From Ursus arctos (Eukaryota; Chordata; Mammalia; Carnivora; Ursidae): 64,000 nucleotides of DNA. Numbering within the stretch: position 1 is the stretch's first letter; every line of letters begins with the position of its first letter. The position numbers and the translations under genes were made by a program. A model generated the notes under the pieces. That model was not told the origin of the DNA and searched no databases. It saw nothing but the letters and a program-made list of their open reading frames with translations. This document shows, piece after piece, positions 33,731-44,765 of this stretch. The stretch lies in contig NW_026622974.1 in assembly GCF_023065955.2 (NCBI RefSeq), forward strand, positions 31,093,718 to 31,157,717, written 5' to 3'.

Positions 33731-33934
33731 TGGGGTGCCTGGGTAGCTCAGTCAGTTAAGCGCCTAACTTGGTTTCAGCTCAGGTTATGATGTCAGGGTC
33801 GTGAGATCGAGCCCCGTGGCCCTGTGTCAGGCTCTGCAAAGGGCGTGAAGCCTGCTTCAGATTCTCTCTCTCCCTCTGCCCTCCCCAATCCCTCTCCCAG
33901 CTCATGCTCACTTTCTTTCTCTTAAAAAAAGAAA
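33731..33934 (+). mobile_element. SINEC, generic caniform type, plus strand
   Basis: Head 'ggtgcctgggtagctcag' at 33734-33751, 'ggttatgatgtcagggtcgtgag', CT-rich body and A-rich tail. Imperfect duplication: 'aaaatcactgt' (33720-33730) versus 'aaaattactgt' (33935-33945). Confidence 0.93.
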
Positions 33935-34004
33935 AAAATTACTGTCATATGGGCTATTGAGTATAGGGACAATAAAATGAAATGCTTAAAAATTTTTGGA
34001 ATAT

Positions 34005-34196
34005 GGGGCGCCTGGGTGGCTCAGTGGTTGGGCATCTGCCTTCAGCTCAGGGCGTGATCCCGACATTCTGGGATTGAGCTCCACATCAGGCTCCTCTGCT
34101 GGGGGCCTGCTTCTTCCTCTCCCACTCCCCCTGCTTGTGTCTCTCTCACTGGCTGTCTCCATGTCAAATAAATAAATAAAATCTTTAAAAAAAATT
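34005..34196 (+). mobile_element. SINEC, near-consensus bear/panda-like type, plus strand
   Basis: Head 'ggcgcctgggtggctcag' at 34006-34023, 'gcgtgatcccgacattctgg' and the '(AAATA)n' tail. The flanks share a 'ttttt-gaat' type sequence, which suggests an approximate duplication. Its antisense strand carries a 66-codon ORF (34042-34242) made of SINE sequence. Confidence 0.93.
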
Positions 34197-34409
34197 TTTT
34201 TTGAATGTATTTCGTATTTTCAAAAGTACCCATCATTTGCATTATCCTTTTGATTCTTCTCTGAATTTAAACTTTATTATAAATGGAATTACTTTACTTA
34301 AGCTATTTATTTATGATTAATACTATCCCTTCAACCTGAGTCTTATTAAGTCTTCTTGTATATCTTTAGCATTTTAAAGTATTCTGTACATGTCTGAATG
34401 CTGACACAC

Positions 34410-34457
34410 TATGTGTGTGTGTGCGTGCGCGCGTGTGTGTGTGTGTGCGCGTGTGCA
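34410..34457. repeat. 48-bp alternating purine-pyrimidine (TG/CG) tract
   Basis: An uninterrupted alternation of T/C and G/A with several GCGC units. Such tracts can adopt Z-DNA and are often unstable in length. Confidence 0.95.
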
Positions 34458-35379
34458 GGTCTGTGTATATTTCTAGGAGGAAGTCGCATTAAAGTGGTAC
34501 CAATTATTTTGCTAGACACACAAAAATTTCTTTCAAAATAACTTTTACATTTAGGATGAAATAGGATTTGTCATAAAATATTTAGCCCAACTGTATAGTT
34601 TAGCCCTTTTAAAGTTTTTAAGTTCTTGTTGCATTTTAAATTTCTTATTAGAAATGATGCATTTTCTGTAGTTCACTAAAACTTCAAAGTACCTTACTGT
34701 TCTTACCAGAAACAATTACTTTCAAAAGTGTATTCCATAGAACCCTACATTCCTGTGAGATGGTGTGTACTTAGGGAAAAGTGTTCTGTGGGCAAATAAT
34801 TTGGGAAAATGACTTACTTTACTATATCCTCCCCTCAATATTTACAAAGTATATTAAGAGAAATTATACATCAAAACAAACATTTAAAAAATCTTTGGTC
34901 AGCCAAAAGTATTTTAAATATATTTGATCATAATTTTTTTTAATTTGTGGATTATCCTCTAACAGCTCATGTAAATTATGCATCTCAGAAACATAGTCTT
35001 TTTTTACAATTTTAATTCCAGTGTGTTACAGTGTAACATTAGTTTCAGGTGTACAATAAAATGATTCAACAATTCCATGTATTACTCAGTGTTCATCAAG
35101 ACAAGTGTACGCTTAATCCCCTTTATCTATTTCACCCATCCCCCCTACCAACCTCCCTCTGGTAACCATGTTTATTCTCTATAGTTAAAAGTCTGTTTTT
35201 TTGGTTTGTTTCTTTGTTTTCCCGTGTTTGTTTCTTAAATTCCACATATGAGTAAACTCATATGGTATCTGTCTTTCTCTGACTTATTTCACTTAGTATT
35301 ATACTCTCTAGCTCCACCCATGTTGTTGAAAATGACAAGATTTTATGATTTTATTCTTTTTTATGGCTGAATAATAGTC

Positions 35380-35381
<2 letters not shown>

Positions 35382-35411
<30 letters not shown>
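35382..35411. repeat. (GT)15 microsatellite inside the minus-strand L1
   Basis: A 30-bp GT run replaces part of the L1 3' region, so expansion happened after insertion. Confidence 0.97.
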
Positions 35412-35413
<2 letters not shown>

Positions 35414-35890
35414 ACAGATATACCACATCTACTTTATCCATTCTCCTCTCAATGTTTACATAGTTGCTTCCATAATTTGGCTATCATAAATAATGCTGCA
35501 ATAATCACAGGAGTACATACATCCTTTCAAATGAATGTTTTCGCATTCTTTGGGTAAGTACCCAGTAGTGTGATTACTGGATCATAAGGTGGTTCTATTT
35601 TTTAACTCTTTGAGGAAATTCCATACTGTTTTCCACAGTGGCTGCATCAGTTTGCATTCCCATCAACAGTGCAAAGGGTTCCTTTTTCTTCACACCCTCA
35701 CCAACTCTTGTTATTTCTTGTGTTTTTTATTTTAGCCGTTCTGACAGGTATGGAGTGGTATCTCATAATGGTTTTGATTTGCATTTCCTTGATGATAAGT
35801 GATGCTAAACATCTTTTCATGTGTCTGTTGGCCATCTGTATGCCTTCTTTGGAGAAATATTTGCTCACCTCTTCTGCCCATCTTTTAATT

Positions 35891-35891
<1 letters not shown>

Positions 35892-35931
<40 letters not shown>
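35892..35931. repeat. (GT)20 microsatellite inside the minus-strand L1 ORF2
   Basis: A 40-bp perfect GT run inside the ORF2-homologous region. It explains the poly-(CV) stretch in the antisense 99-codon ORF at 35669-35968. Confidence 0.97.
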
Positions 35932-35932
<1 letters not shown>

Positions 35933-36329
35933 GCATTATATAAGTTCTTTATATATTTTGGATTCTAACCCTTTATCAGATACGTCATTTGCAAATGATA
36001 TTTGCAAATATCTTCTCCCATTTCAACAGGTTGTCTTTTAGTTTCGTTGATTGCTTCCTTTGCTGCACAGAAGCTTTTTATTGGATGTAGTCCCAATGAT
36101 TTATTTTTGCTTTTGTTTCCCTCGCCTCCGGAGACATATCTAGAAAGATGTTGCTATGGCCAATGTCAAAGGGGTTACTGTCTATGTTGTCCTTTCGGAT
36201 TTTTATGGTTTCAGGTCTCATATTTAGGTCCTTTATCCATTTTGAGTTTATTTTTGTATGTGATGTAAGAAAGTGGTCCAGTTTTATTCTTTTGCTCATA
36301 GCTGTCTGGAGTTCCCAACACCAACATAG

Positions 36330-37635
36330 CTTGAAAGTGCTGTTGCAGCTTATACCTCTAATTGTTTTGTGTTAAATAATTTGACTTTATCATGTACGAA
36401 CACAATTCGGAGAATGATAACTGGGACACAGTTTTACAGCTGGAAAGGAATTAGAGCCTGTGCCTCAAAGCATGGGATTAGGTCCTCTGTTGCCTTACCT
36501 CTGGTTCTCCCACTAGCAGATACTCATGAAATGACACCCATTCCAGAGCTGCCATCTGAAAGCCCAGCATGGACAGGTTTTCCAGAATTACTCTGTGGCC
36601 GACAGCACATTTTCCCTCTTGATTCTACTTTTCTTTTCATAGGAATGTTGGTGCAGCATTGAGGCATAAGAAAAACCAGAAGAATGTGATAGGACACAAA
36701 ATGCTTTCTTCAGTCTGACTCTCATCTGTAGATACCATTTCAGCTCAGTCAGAGTACCAGCCATCCTTCTCCCAGGCAATATTTTGAAAATGGTTCAGAA
36801 TCAGTTTATTAGGTATTTATTTGTACCTTCAGTTTCAGAAAATATTTCAGAAGATTTTCAAAAGTACATATATCATAAAGCATTAATATGAATATTATCT
36901 TGTGACCTACATTTTTACCATGATTGGGCCATAGTATACTGTTGTATTTTCCAGAACCAATTGCAAAGAAGGAATCCTTGTCACTTAAGAATCACAATAT
37001 CCACTGGATAAAAATAAATCAATTGCTTAAGAGAATTACAACTAGTCTTTAAACCAGAGTCAGGCAGAATTTTATGCTGGGGGGGCTTTGTAAGGAGAAC
37101 ATTTTCTGATTTAGTAAATAGCATTGTCACAGTTCAACAAATTTCTTATGGAGCTTTCTTATAACACTGTCAGTAAAATCTGATATTATCACACCTAAAC
37201 ATAATTTAGTAATGGCAATTCTTGTGTATGTGTGCGGGGAGGAGGTATAGTTGTAATTCAGTGCTAATCAGATGTCTAGCTTTTGGCGGACCTTGAAGAG
37301 GGTTGAATTCCCAGCATCCAACCCATTGCCCTAAATGTAGCAGGTGCCAACAAATTTTTCTTGAAGGTGATAATTGTGTATTAAAGAATGCATAGGAACA
37401 GCTTTGCTTTCACAGTGTTCACACTAGTGTCTTGTTATATGGACCACTTCAGATCTGCTGCCTTCCATCCTATACCCATGCGAATGGAATGAAATGATGT
37501 TTACTAGCCAAGGCAGAGTGCAAGAGATTGCTCAGTTTTAGCCAGCCTATATTTCATAATCTCAGTCCCAAAAGCAAAAAGTTGATTTTACAAATATTTC
37601 TTTAAAATGTCTATAGATTTATCCACAGCGCTTAG
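36330..37635. other. Unique sequence, no gene recognised
   Basis: The 97-codon ORF at 36369-36662 and others have no recognised homology. No convincing exon. Confidence 0.5.
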
Positions 37636-37639
37636 TTCC

Positions 37640-37795
37640 ATTGCCAATAGATGTAACATTCCAGTAGGGTAGGAATTTACAATTAAGGAAGCTGATTCTT
37701 GATGGTTGAGCATATTGACCCAATTCATTGAGCTAGCAAGTAGCAGAGCTGGGACTTGAACACAGGTCTGTCTGACTTCACATTTCATCATCTTA
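37640..37795 (+). repeat. MIR-like ancient SINE
   Basis: 'gagctagcaagtagcagagctgggacttgaacacaggtctgtctgact' type sequence at 37730-37777 is the 3' half of a MIR element. A weakly matching 'acaattaaggaagctga' precedes it. The minus-strand ORF at 37588-37791 is not a gene. Confidence 0.7.
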
Positions 37796-39384
37796 ATGTG
37801 CTCAGCAATGTGCCAGGAGAGATCCTGTAGGGATTAAACTATATACTTTTTCTCTCAAAGAAAGAGAAGAAAAGGGCACTGCAGACAGAAGGAACCTTAA
37901 CAACTTCACAGTCAACAATTCTGGAAATTCAGATATTTTAAATCTTCTTTGATGCCCCAGGGTCTCAAACCTTGTCTCTGCTGTCTTGTGAGCTGGACTT
38001 TCTCAATGCCAGCCTTTGTGTCATGCTTCAAGGACAGCATGTCTGATGTACCTTTTGAATTCCAGGGACACTGACTTTCACAGGAGGACCTACATCCTTT
38101 CATTTATTTTGTGTGCTCTCAGGTGGTATTTAAGTTGACAGCCAGGTCCTCAGTCTTCTCAAGGGATTATAGGTGTTGAACTACTTTCATCTTTCTCTGT
38201 CTGTGTTTTTTTTTTTTTTTTAAGTGATAAAGGATCAAGATGGCTCTCCATCCTTCTCTTTCCCCTGTAGTCCCCTGGCATTCTCAGTGAAATGCTAGTT
38301 GGAAAATCACACTTCTGCAGTGGTGGACAGATCATTGAAATTCAATGCAGCGAGGAGAAAAATCAGTTCTGAAGGCCTATTTTGCTGCAAATTCTTTATT
38401 AGGATTTTGGCCCTAGATCTGCTCTAGTCAAGATGGGGACAATTCAAAGAGAGGAACGGGATTCCCTACAACATTCTGAATCGAAATAATTACGTCCTGA
38501 ATCTGTACATCTGGGATGGCCTGCTTACCTTGCACCTTGCACACATCCTTCTGGTTTCCTGTTCTTTAGATGGTTTTTTGATGTCAAGCCCTCCTGCAAA
38601 GCATCTTTAGCAAATACCCTTTGAGGGTTAGACATACAGTGTTTACATTAATTTGAGAGTTTATCAAATGTTCTTTTTTAAAAAAATTATTCCAAGCAGG
38701 CTGACAACCCATCATCCCTGTCATAACTGTTGCTTAACACGACTTCCTCAGGCATACATCTTAACAAGTTGCATTTGACAACGAAGACAATCTACCTTTT
38801 TTGTGTGTGTGTGGGAAATCTGGCTTTAAAAAAAAAATACGTTCTCTCTGACGGGCATAAGACTGGCATTAGCCAGGAAGAGAAAGTCTAATTTTCTGAT
38901 TCACTGAATACAGTAGACATACAATGGAGCCCAAACTCACAATGTTATAAGATTTTGAAGAATATGAAAGGTAAAAAGATCCTGTTAATTTTCTTTGTAT
39001 CTGTTTATCATGGCCCTGGGACAGTAAAATAATCTTTAAAGGAAAGGGAATGGGAAAAAGAGGTCTGCAGTATAAACTGATAAGTTTGTGAAGCCTAAGA
39101 GATATAAGTCAAGTGTCAGTTCCTACTTCTCAAGTTCTACATTCTGTTTGGGGTTTGGTTTGCTTTGGTTTTTTGGCTGCACTTAAACTTCATAAGGGGA
39201 ATGATAATGACAGGATGAACAGAAGCAGCTTTCAATAAAAGGAAAAAACTTCTGTCATCCAGCTCAGAAATAAAGCTAATACGGAATAATAATGCATTAA
39301 GAAGCACATGTAAAGCAATATATAATGGAAAGGCATTCATACACAACGAGGCTGACATTTGTGTTCCTTTATAAGCTATATTTG
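37796..39384. other. Unique sequence, no gene recognised
   Basis: Includes a 17-T run at about 38206-38222 and otherwise plain sequence. The minus-strand ORF at 39137-39439 has no recognised homology. Confidence 0.5.
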
Positions 39385-40620
39385 CAAAGTTAGGAGTCAA
39401 GAATCTGATGGTGAGATTGCTAAAATTCCTTGAAGTCACTCAGAAGGTTTCAAGGCAACGAGGACATTTTAAATACACAATGTCTAACATTCAATCTAAA
39501 AAAATTACTGGTAATACCAAAGAACAGTACAAAGAGAAAAGCCAGATAATAGAAACAGAAATAAATTCAGATAATGTAGCTATTGAAGTTACTAGACACA
39601 GACTTTGAGATAACTGTGGTTAACAAGTTAAAAAAAAACCATAAGCTGAAATAATGCACCGGAGAACTAGAATATAGAAAGCACAATAAATGAGAAAATC
39701 TAAAAACTTAAAAATAAATTGGCTGGATTTTAAGAATCAATGCATGCAGTTATCACAGCTGAGAAAAAGAATTTGTGAACTCGAGGGCAGAAAACGTTAC
39801 GACTGACACACACAAAGTAAAATAACGGAAAATATATAAAAGAGAATAAAGGATATATGGGACACCATGAAAAGGTCTTTAGAAGAAGGTCATACATGTA
39901 GTTGGAATTTCAGAAGTGAGGCAGAAAGAGTTTCAGAGAAGAAGCTTTGAAGACACAGTGGATCAGCTTTCTTCAAAACGGACAGAAGTCGTCTAGTAGT
40001 TACATTGTTAAACTCCCCTGAAGTTAGGCCAGTGAGTCAAGAAGAGTTAGGAACCCTAAGTAGGATAAATAAAAAGAAAATCCTGTTTAAGATTAGAAAC
40101 ATTATAGTAAAAATGTTTAAAAATTTTTAAAAGATAAAATCTTATAAGCCACCAGATAACAAGAAACCAGATCAAAAACAGGGCCGATGGTAAGAGAAGA
40201 AATGGAAGCCAGTAGACAACAGAATGTCACCTTCAACATGCGGAAAGGTCAATGCCAACCTAAAGGGTTACACCCTGTGAAACTATCCTGTGAAAAAATA
40301 AGGCAATCAAAATCTGAAAAAAAATTAAACACCAAAGGGGATTTTTTTCAGGAGAAAGAAAATAATCTTACATCAAAAAGTAGAATTGCAGGAAAAAAGA
40401 TAATACTAGAAAGTATAAATATGTGGGCAAGTATAAAAGATCATTCACTTTTTAAAGAGTACTGCTAAACCTCATGGAGTCAAACCTGTATGTAGAATGA
40501 AAATGCATGGCAACAATAACATAAAGATGAGAGAGGAATAAATGTAATTTAAAGGTTGAAGGCTCAAGCATTGCCATAAAATGGAAAAATACTAATTTAT
40601 ATTCCATGCTCATAAATTAA
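39385..40620 (+). mobile_element. HAL1/L1ME-type ancient LINE remnant, plus strand
   Basis: A-rich sequence with phrases typical of HAL1 (half-L1, an ORF1-only L1 derivative): 'aagaacagtacaaagagaaaagccagataatag' type sequence near 39520, 'gaaatggaagccagtagaca' at 40199-40218 and 'caatgccaacctaaagggtta' near 40250. A 'atatgtgggcaagtataaaagat' phrase lies near 40420. The 93-codon ORF at 40187-40468 is a diverged piece of this element. Subfamily needs RepeatMasker. Confidence 0.6.
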
Positions 40621-41149
40621 GGATTAATGTTAGAATCTCCAGGATAACCTGAGAAAATAGCCAAAAAATATACAAACTAAAAATAAAAAATAAAAATAAA
40701 ATCAGAACAAATAGAATAATAAAAAATACTAGAAGACCACTGGTTGAAGCCACAATAGAGTAACCAGTATCAGACTCATCCTTTCACCATAAACTACCAT
40801 TATATCTGTACAAAAATATGTAACTATGTCAGGCAATGGATGGCAACCAACACGGGGCTAAGAATTATGAAAGGTAGAAAGCACAATATCAGCTCATATT
40901 CACCCAGGATTTCTCCCTGAAAATATTTCCGAATATGGCCCAGGAAAATAGAGGCCACGTGGAATGGTGGTATCACGGGGTAGAAGAAAAAGAAATCCGA
41001 TTTGGGGATGCCGAAATAGGTGGAGTTTGGGGGACAGAATAATGCCGGTGAAGGATCCATTGAGGAGAAGCCACAAAATTTTCCATAAAATTATTCCTAG
41101 GGCCTTTATTCTCTTCTAAGCTATAGATCTGCAAAGCAAAGTCTTGAAT

Positions 41150-41525
41150 TGGCACTTCCCAAAACAGTTTATCCAAACAGCCAATATACATATTAAACAT
41201 TCGCAATCTCATTTGCCATCAGAGGAATGCAAATTAAAATTACAGTGAAATATACACACTCACCAGGCTGGCTACAATTTAAAAGACTGATAAGATGGAG
41301 TATTGGCAAGGAATTGGAACACCTGGAACTCTCAGGCACTGCTGGTAGATGCGTAAATTGGCTCAACCATTTAGGAAAGTTAATTGGCTATACATAATCA
41401 CCATACGAAATGTAAAAGGATGTTCATACAAGCATTTTCTGTAATAACTCAAACTGGAAATAACCCAAACATCCATCAATAATGGTATGGATAAATAAGT
41501 TGTAGTTTAATCATGCAAAGGAATA
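41150..41525 (+). mobile_element. Old L1 (L1M) ORF2 fragment, plus strand
   Basis: 'tttgccatcagaggaatgcaaattaaaattac' type sequence at 41211-41242, 'gtattggcaaggaattggaac' near 41301, 'aataacccaaacatccatca' (41460-41479) and 'ggtatggataaataag' near 41484 follow the end of L1 ORF2 in order. It is much more diverged than the L1 copies at 11.3 and 56.6 kb, and no frame is open. It may belong with the HAL1/L1ME sequence upstream. Confidence 0.8.
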
Positions 41526-41879
41526 GCATCCATCAGTGTGTGGTGATAGAAGTCAGATTAGTTTTGTCTTCTTTGAACTCTATTTAAATGGGAGCATGGC
41601 ACATGTGTTCTGTATGCCCAGCATCAATAATGTGGAGACACATCCATGGTGTTGCATAGAGAAATACTACATTTTTTTCTCATTCCTGGGAAATGTGTAT
41701 TTTTTGTGTACATTCTATTTGTTCTACATTTCCAGACGTGTGTGCGTAGATGTATGAAGTGTATAAGTGTTCTATATGTATGTACATATACTAACTCTAC
41801 ATCGTGTGCTATGTTGTATGTATATAATACGCATATAAAAGTAAACATGCGTGTGGCTCCACAGCTGGGATGCTCACAG

Positions 41880-43160
41880 CTGTCAGCACCTGGCCCAGGT
41901 TCTTTGGCCCAAGTGCACACGGGTGCGTCGAAGCATATACCAATTTGGAATGCTGAGTGTGATTCTCTGAACATTGCAATGGCCATCAAGAGCCAAGATG
42001 TGGATGAGGTCATCATTGTCGACACTTGACCCACCACAGAAATAGAGACAGGATATTGCCTTCACCTACCAGAGAAAGACCAAAAAGGACCTTGCATCAC
42101 CACTGAAGTCAGCCTTGTCCAGCCACCTGGAGACCATAGTTTGGGCTTACTGAAAACATCTGCTCAGTACAATGCTCCTCAACTAAAAGCCTCCATGAGG
42201 CTGGAGACTGATGAGGACTCCCTCCCTGAGATCATCTGCTCAAAGCCAACCAGGAGCTTCAGGAAATTAACAGAGTCTGCAAGGCCATGTACAAGACTGA
42301 TCTGGAGAAGGACATATTTCTGATATATCTGATGACTTCTGCCAGCTGATGCTTGTCCTCGCAAAGGGTAAAAGAGCAGAAGATAGCTCTGTCATTGATT
42401 ATGAACAGATTGACCAAGATGCCCGGGATCTCTATGATGCTGGGGTGACGAGGAAAAGAACTGATGTGCCCAAGCCGATTGGCATCATGACTGAGCAGAC
42501 TGTGTGTCACCTCCAAAAAGTATTTGGCAGGTATGAGAGCTACAGCCCTTATGACATGCTGAAGGGCATCAAGAAGGAGGTCAAAGGAGACTTGGAAGAT
42601 GCTTTCCTGAACCAGTCCAGTGCATTCAGAAAGAGTCCCTATATTTTGCTGACCGACTGTACAACTCCATGAAAGGCAAAGAGACTTGCTGTAAAGTCCT
42701 GATTAGAATCATGGTCTCTTGCAGTGAAGTGGACATGTTAAAAATTAGGTCTGAATTCAAGAGAGAGTATGACAAGTCCCTGAACTACCGTATCCAGCAA
42801 GTCTACCAAGGGCGACTACCAGAAAGCACTGCTTTTGCCTGTCTGGTGGGGATGACTGAGGCCCACGATAGCATGAGCATCCAGGAGGGGCGCTCCTTTG
42901 TTTCCAGCTCACAGTTCTAGAAAATAGCTTGTGACTAACAGTCCCCTCGTGCCCTTCCCTGTGAGGACGATGTTCGCACTGCCCCCTCCCCATCCTTATT
43001 TCGGTTGCCTAAGCAACGCCTGCTTCCCACAACTAGTCTTTTCTTTTAGCCAAAGAAATGAACATCTCAAGGAGTTGGCAATGCATTCTATGATGTGAAA
43101 CACTTTGCCTCTTGTGTACTGTGTCATAAACAGATGAATAACCTGGATTTTTACTTTATA
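41880..43160 (+). pseudogene. ANXA2P: Processed pseudogene of annexin A2
   Basis: An intronless copy of annexin A2, a calcium-dependent phospholipid-binding protein. Coding similarity runs from about 41905 (the 'PPSAYGS' N-terminal region) to about 42860, and 3' UTR similarity continues to about 43160, for example 'agccaaagaaatgaacatct' near 43050 and 'cataaacagatgaataa' near 43125. Recognisable protein blocks are '[18 protein letters not shown]', '[20 protein letters not shown]', '[14 protein letters not shown]' and '[19 protein letters not shown]'. They sit in different frames (42141-42323, 42349-42672, 42669-42920). Comparison with my memory of annexin A2 indicates a one-base loss near 42240, another near 42612, an insertion near 42805 and a stop near 42027. 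The absence of introns across several known exon boundaries marks retroposition. The first codons are not recognisable, and no clear poly-A or target duplication remains. The copy number suffix is unknown. Antisense ORFs (41624-42037, 42259-42516) are shadows. Confidence 0.93.
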
Positions 43161-43259
43161 AGAAAATAAACGTAAAATGTGCATGCATGTATGCATACGT
43201 ATATTATATATACAATAAATTGTATACACATATAAGATGTGTGTAATAAACATTTATTT

Positions 43260-43276
43260 TAAAATGCTATTGCGTT
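43260..43276 (+). repeat. Left target-site duplication of the 43.3 kb SINE
   Basis: A 17-bp sequence, 'taaaatgctattgcgtt', is identical to 43485-43501, bracketing the SINE exactly from head to tail. Confidence 0.95.
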
Positions 43277-43484
43277 GGGGCGCCCGGGTGGCACAGCGGT
43301 TAAGCGTCTGCCTTCGGCTCAGTGCATGATCCCGGCGTTATGGGATCGAGCCCCACATCAGGCTCCTCTGCTATGAGCCTGCTTCTTCCTCTCCCACTCC
43401 CCCCTACTTGTGTTCCCTCTCTCGCTGGCTGTCTCTATCTCTGTCGAATAAATAAATAAAATCTTTACAAAAATAAAAAATAAA
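43277..43484 (+). mobile_element. SINEC, near-consensus bear/panda-like type, plus strand
   Basis: Head 'ggcgcccgggtggcacag' at 43279-43296, 'ttaagcgtctgccttcgg' at 43301-43318, 'gtgttccctctctcgctgg' in the body and a compound A-rich tail. The perfect 17-bp duplication and near-consensus body make it one of the youngest insertions in the window. Flanking AT-rich DNA (43169-43259) holds nothing else. Confidence 0.97.
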
Positions 43485-43634
43485 TAAAATGCTATTGCGT
43501 TAATATTCTGAGGTTCACATTAAATAAAATACTAGACCAGAAGAGTTATGACTGGCCAGCTAAGAGTTAATAACATAGCATTAAAAGGCAAATGAATCAA
43601 TGAAATCTGTCTGGGCTTGTTTTCAGGCAAACAA

Positions 43635-44099
43635 TGTAGGGACCAAGGACAGCCTGCCCCAAAATAGGCCACTGTGGCATGAACATTTTATTGAGTTAAA
43701 AGTAATCAAAACCCAGCAGATGCAGTAAAAGCTCTCTTGCTGTCCTTCAACTGCCTAAATTTACATTGGTAAGGAGAGCCTGTACCAGGAAGAGAGCTAT
43801 TAACAGAGACTCTACTTTACCTAAGAAACTTACCTGCATAATTGGGCAAACTTTGTTTTTGAAAACATCCTTTCACCTTCCTGCTAATGGCTTCCTCCCC
43901 TTTGTGTCTTCAGAACCTCTCCCTCTCCTTAGCTCATGTGAGTTACATGTTGCCTCATCTTCTCTGGAATTTTATGTCTGTGTGGATTCCCTATATGTAT
44001 GCTATTAAATTTTATTGTCTCCTGTTAATCTGTCTCATGTCAATTTTGTTCTAAGTCCAACTAGAAGGACCATAGGGCAGGGGAAGGCCTTCCTCCCCA
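43635..44099 (+). mobile_element. Solo LTR, class I (ERV1-like), 465 bp with 4-bp duplication
   Basis: The element starts TG at 43635 ('tgtagggaccaaggacagcc') and ends CA at 44099. It is flanked by ACAA at 43631-43634 and ACAA at 44100-44103. A 4-bp duplication is usual for gammaretrovirus-like class I ERVs. An ATTAAA polyadenylation-type signal lies near 44003, followed by a GT/CT-rich region, and the U5-like part ends 'gaaggccttcctcccca'. No internal viral sequence flanks it, so it is a solo LTR formed by recombination. The 80-codon ORF at 43766-44008 lies inside and is not a gene. Subfamily not identified. Confidence 0.72.
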
Positions 44100-44103
44100 A
44101 CAA

Positions 44104-44544
44104 CATTTCACTGAATGCTAAAGACCACCATAATTCCCTTCTTTTGTAGTAATGAGAATGATATTTTAATAGACGAACTTCCTTTTGTAATATTTTCTAC
44201 CTTTTCAATTCTCTTTTTCACACATACCATATCCAATTCATCCGATATTTTGCCAACTATACTTTCACCAAAACATGTCAGGAATATGACGTCTCACTAG
44301 GTCCATCACTATAACCCTAGTCCAAGCCATTGACCAAGAGGTTGGAAGAATGTAGGGAAACACAATGGATAGAGCTACCCAGGAGATGGCTAACATGAGG
44401 CTCAAATCCGTTCCTCAACCTGAAGAGGGAAAGGAAGGAGGCTGTTATAGGATTGAAGAGGGGTGCTTGACAGGATTTCGACCTTGACTTAGGAATTCAG
44501 CCAGCTGGAGGCAATCACTCTTGGGAGGGAAGACTGAGGAATAA
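44104..44544. other. Unique sequence, nothing recognised
   Basis: No gene or repeat family recognised. Confidence 0.5.
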
Positions 44545-44558
44545 ATATCCTGAATTTA

Positions 44559-44765
44559 GGGGCGCCTGGGTGGCGCAGTTTTTAAGCGTCTGCCTTCGGC
44601 TCAGGGTGTGATCCCAGCATTCTGGGATAGAGCCCCGCATTGGGCTCCTCCGCTGAGAGCCTGCTTCTTCCTCTCCCACTGCCGCTGCTTGTGTTCCCTC
44701 TCTCACTGGCTGTGTCTCTGTCAAATAAATAAATAAATAAATAAATAAAATCTTTAAAAAAATAT
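44559..44765 (+). mobile_element. SINEC, near-consensus bear/panda-like type, plus strand
   Basis: Head 'ggcgcctgggtggcgcag' at 44561-44578, body with 'ggtgtgatcccagcattctgg' and an expanded (AAAT)n tail at about 44722-44750. Perfect 14-bp duplication, 'atatcctgaattta' (44545-44558 and 44766-44779). The antisense 89-codon ORF (44515-44784) is SINE-derived. Confidence 0.96.

Larger units (their letters stand above)
34997..36322 (-). mobile_element. 5'-truncated LINE-1, minus strand
   Basis: Read on the minus strand, this is the last part of L1 ORF2 followed by the 3' UTR. Plus strand: the T-rich tail is at 34998-35006, a 'ttagtttcaggtgtacaataaa' UTR phrase is near 35040, 'ctccacccatgttgttgaaa' is near 35312, and ORF2 runs back from about 35560 to 36322. 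Near 36078-36299 the minus strand still encodes ORF2p-like sequence including 'IKLDHFLTSHTKINSKWIKDLNMRPETIKI' (residues about 5-34). Frames are broken by two GT expansions and other changes. A short 'aacatag' duplication (34990-34996 and 36323-36329) flanks it. Plus-strand ORFs at 35669-35968, 36002-36268 and 36148-36375 are antisense shadows. Confidence 0.92.

Noticed and set aside
35669..36375. Plus-strand ORFs with hydrophobic and Cys/Val-rich stretches
   Set aside because: They are antisense to L1 ORF2, and the CV run is a GT microsatellite.
41624..42037. 137-codon minus-strand ORF
   Set aside because: Antisense to the annexin A2 pseudogene and AT-rich flank; no homology of its own.
41815..43200. 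Target-site duplication for the annexin A2 pseudogene
   Set aside because: Candidate flanks ('aaacatgcgtgtgg' type versus 'aaatgtgcatgcatg' type) match too poorly to support.
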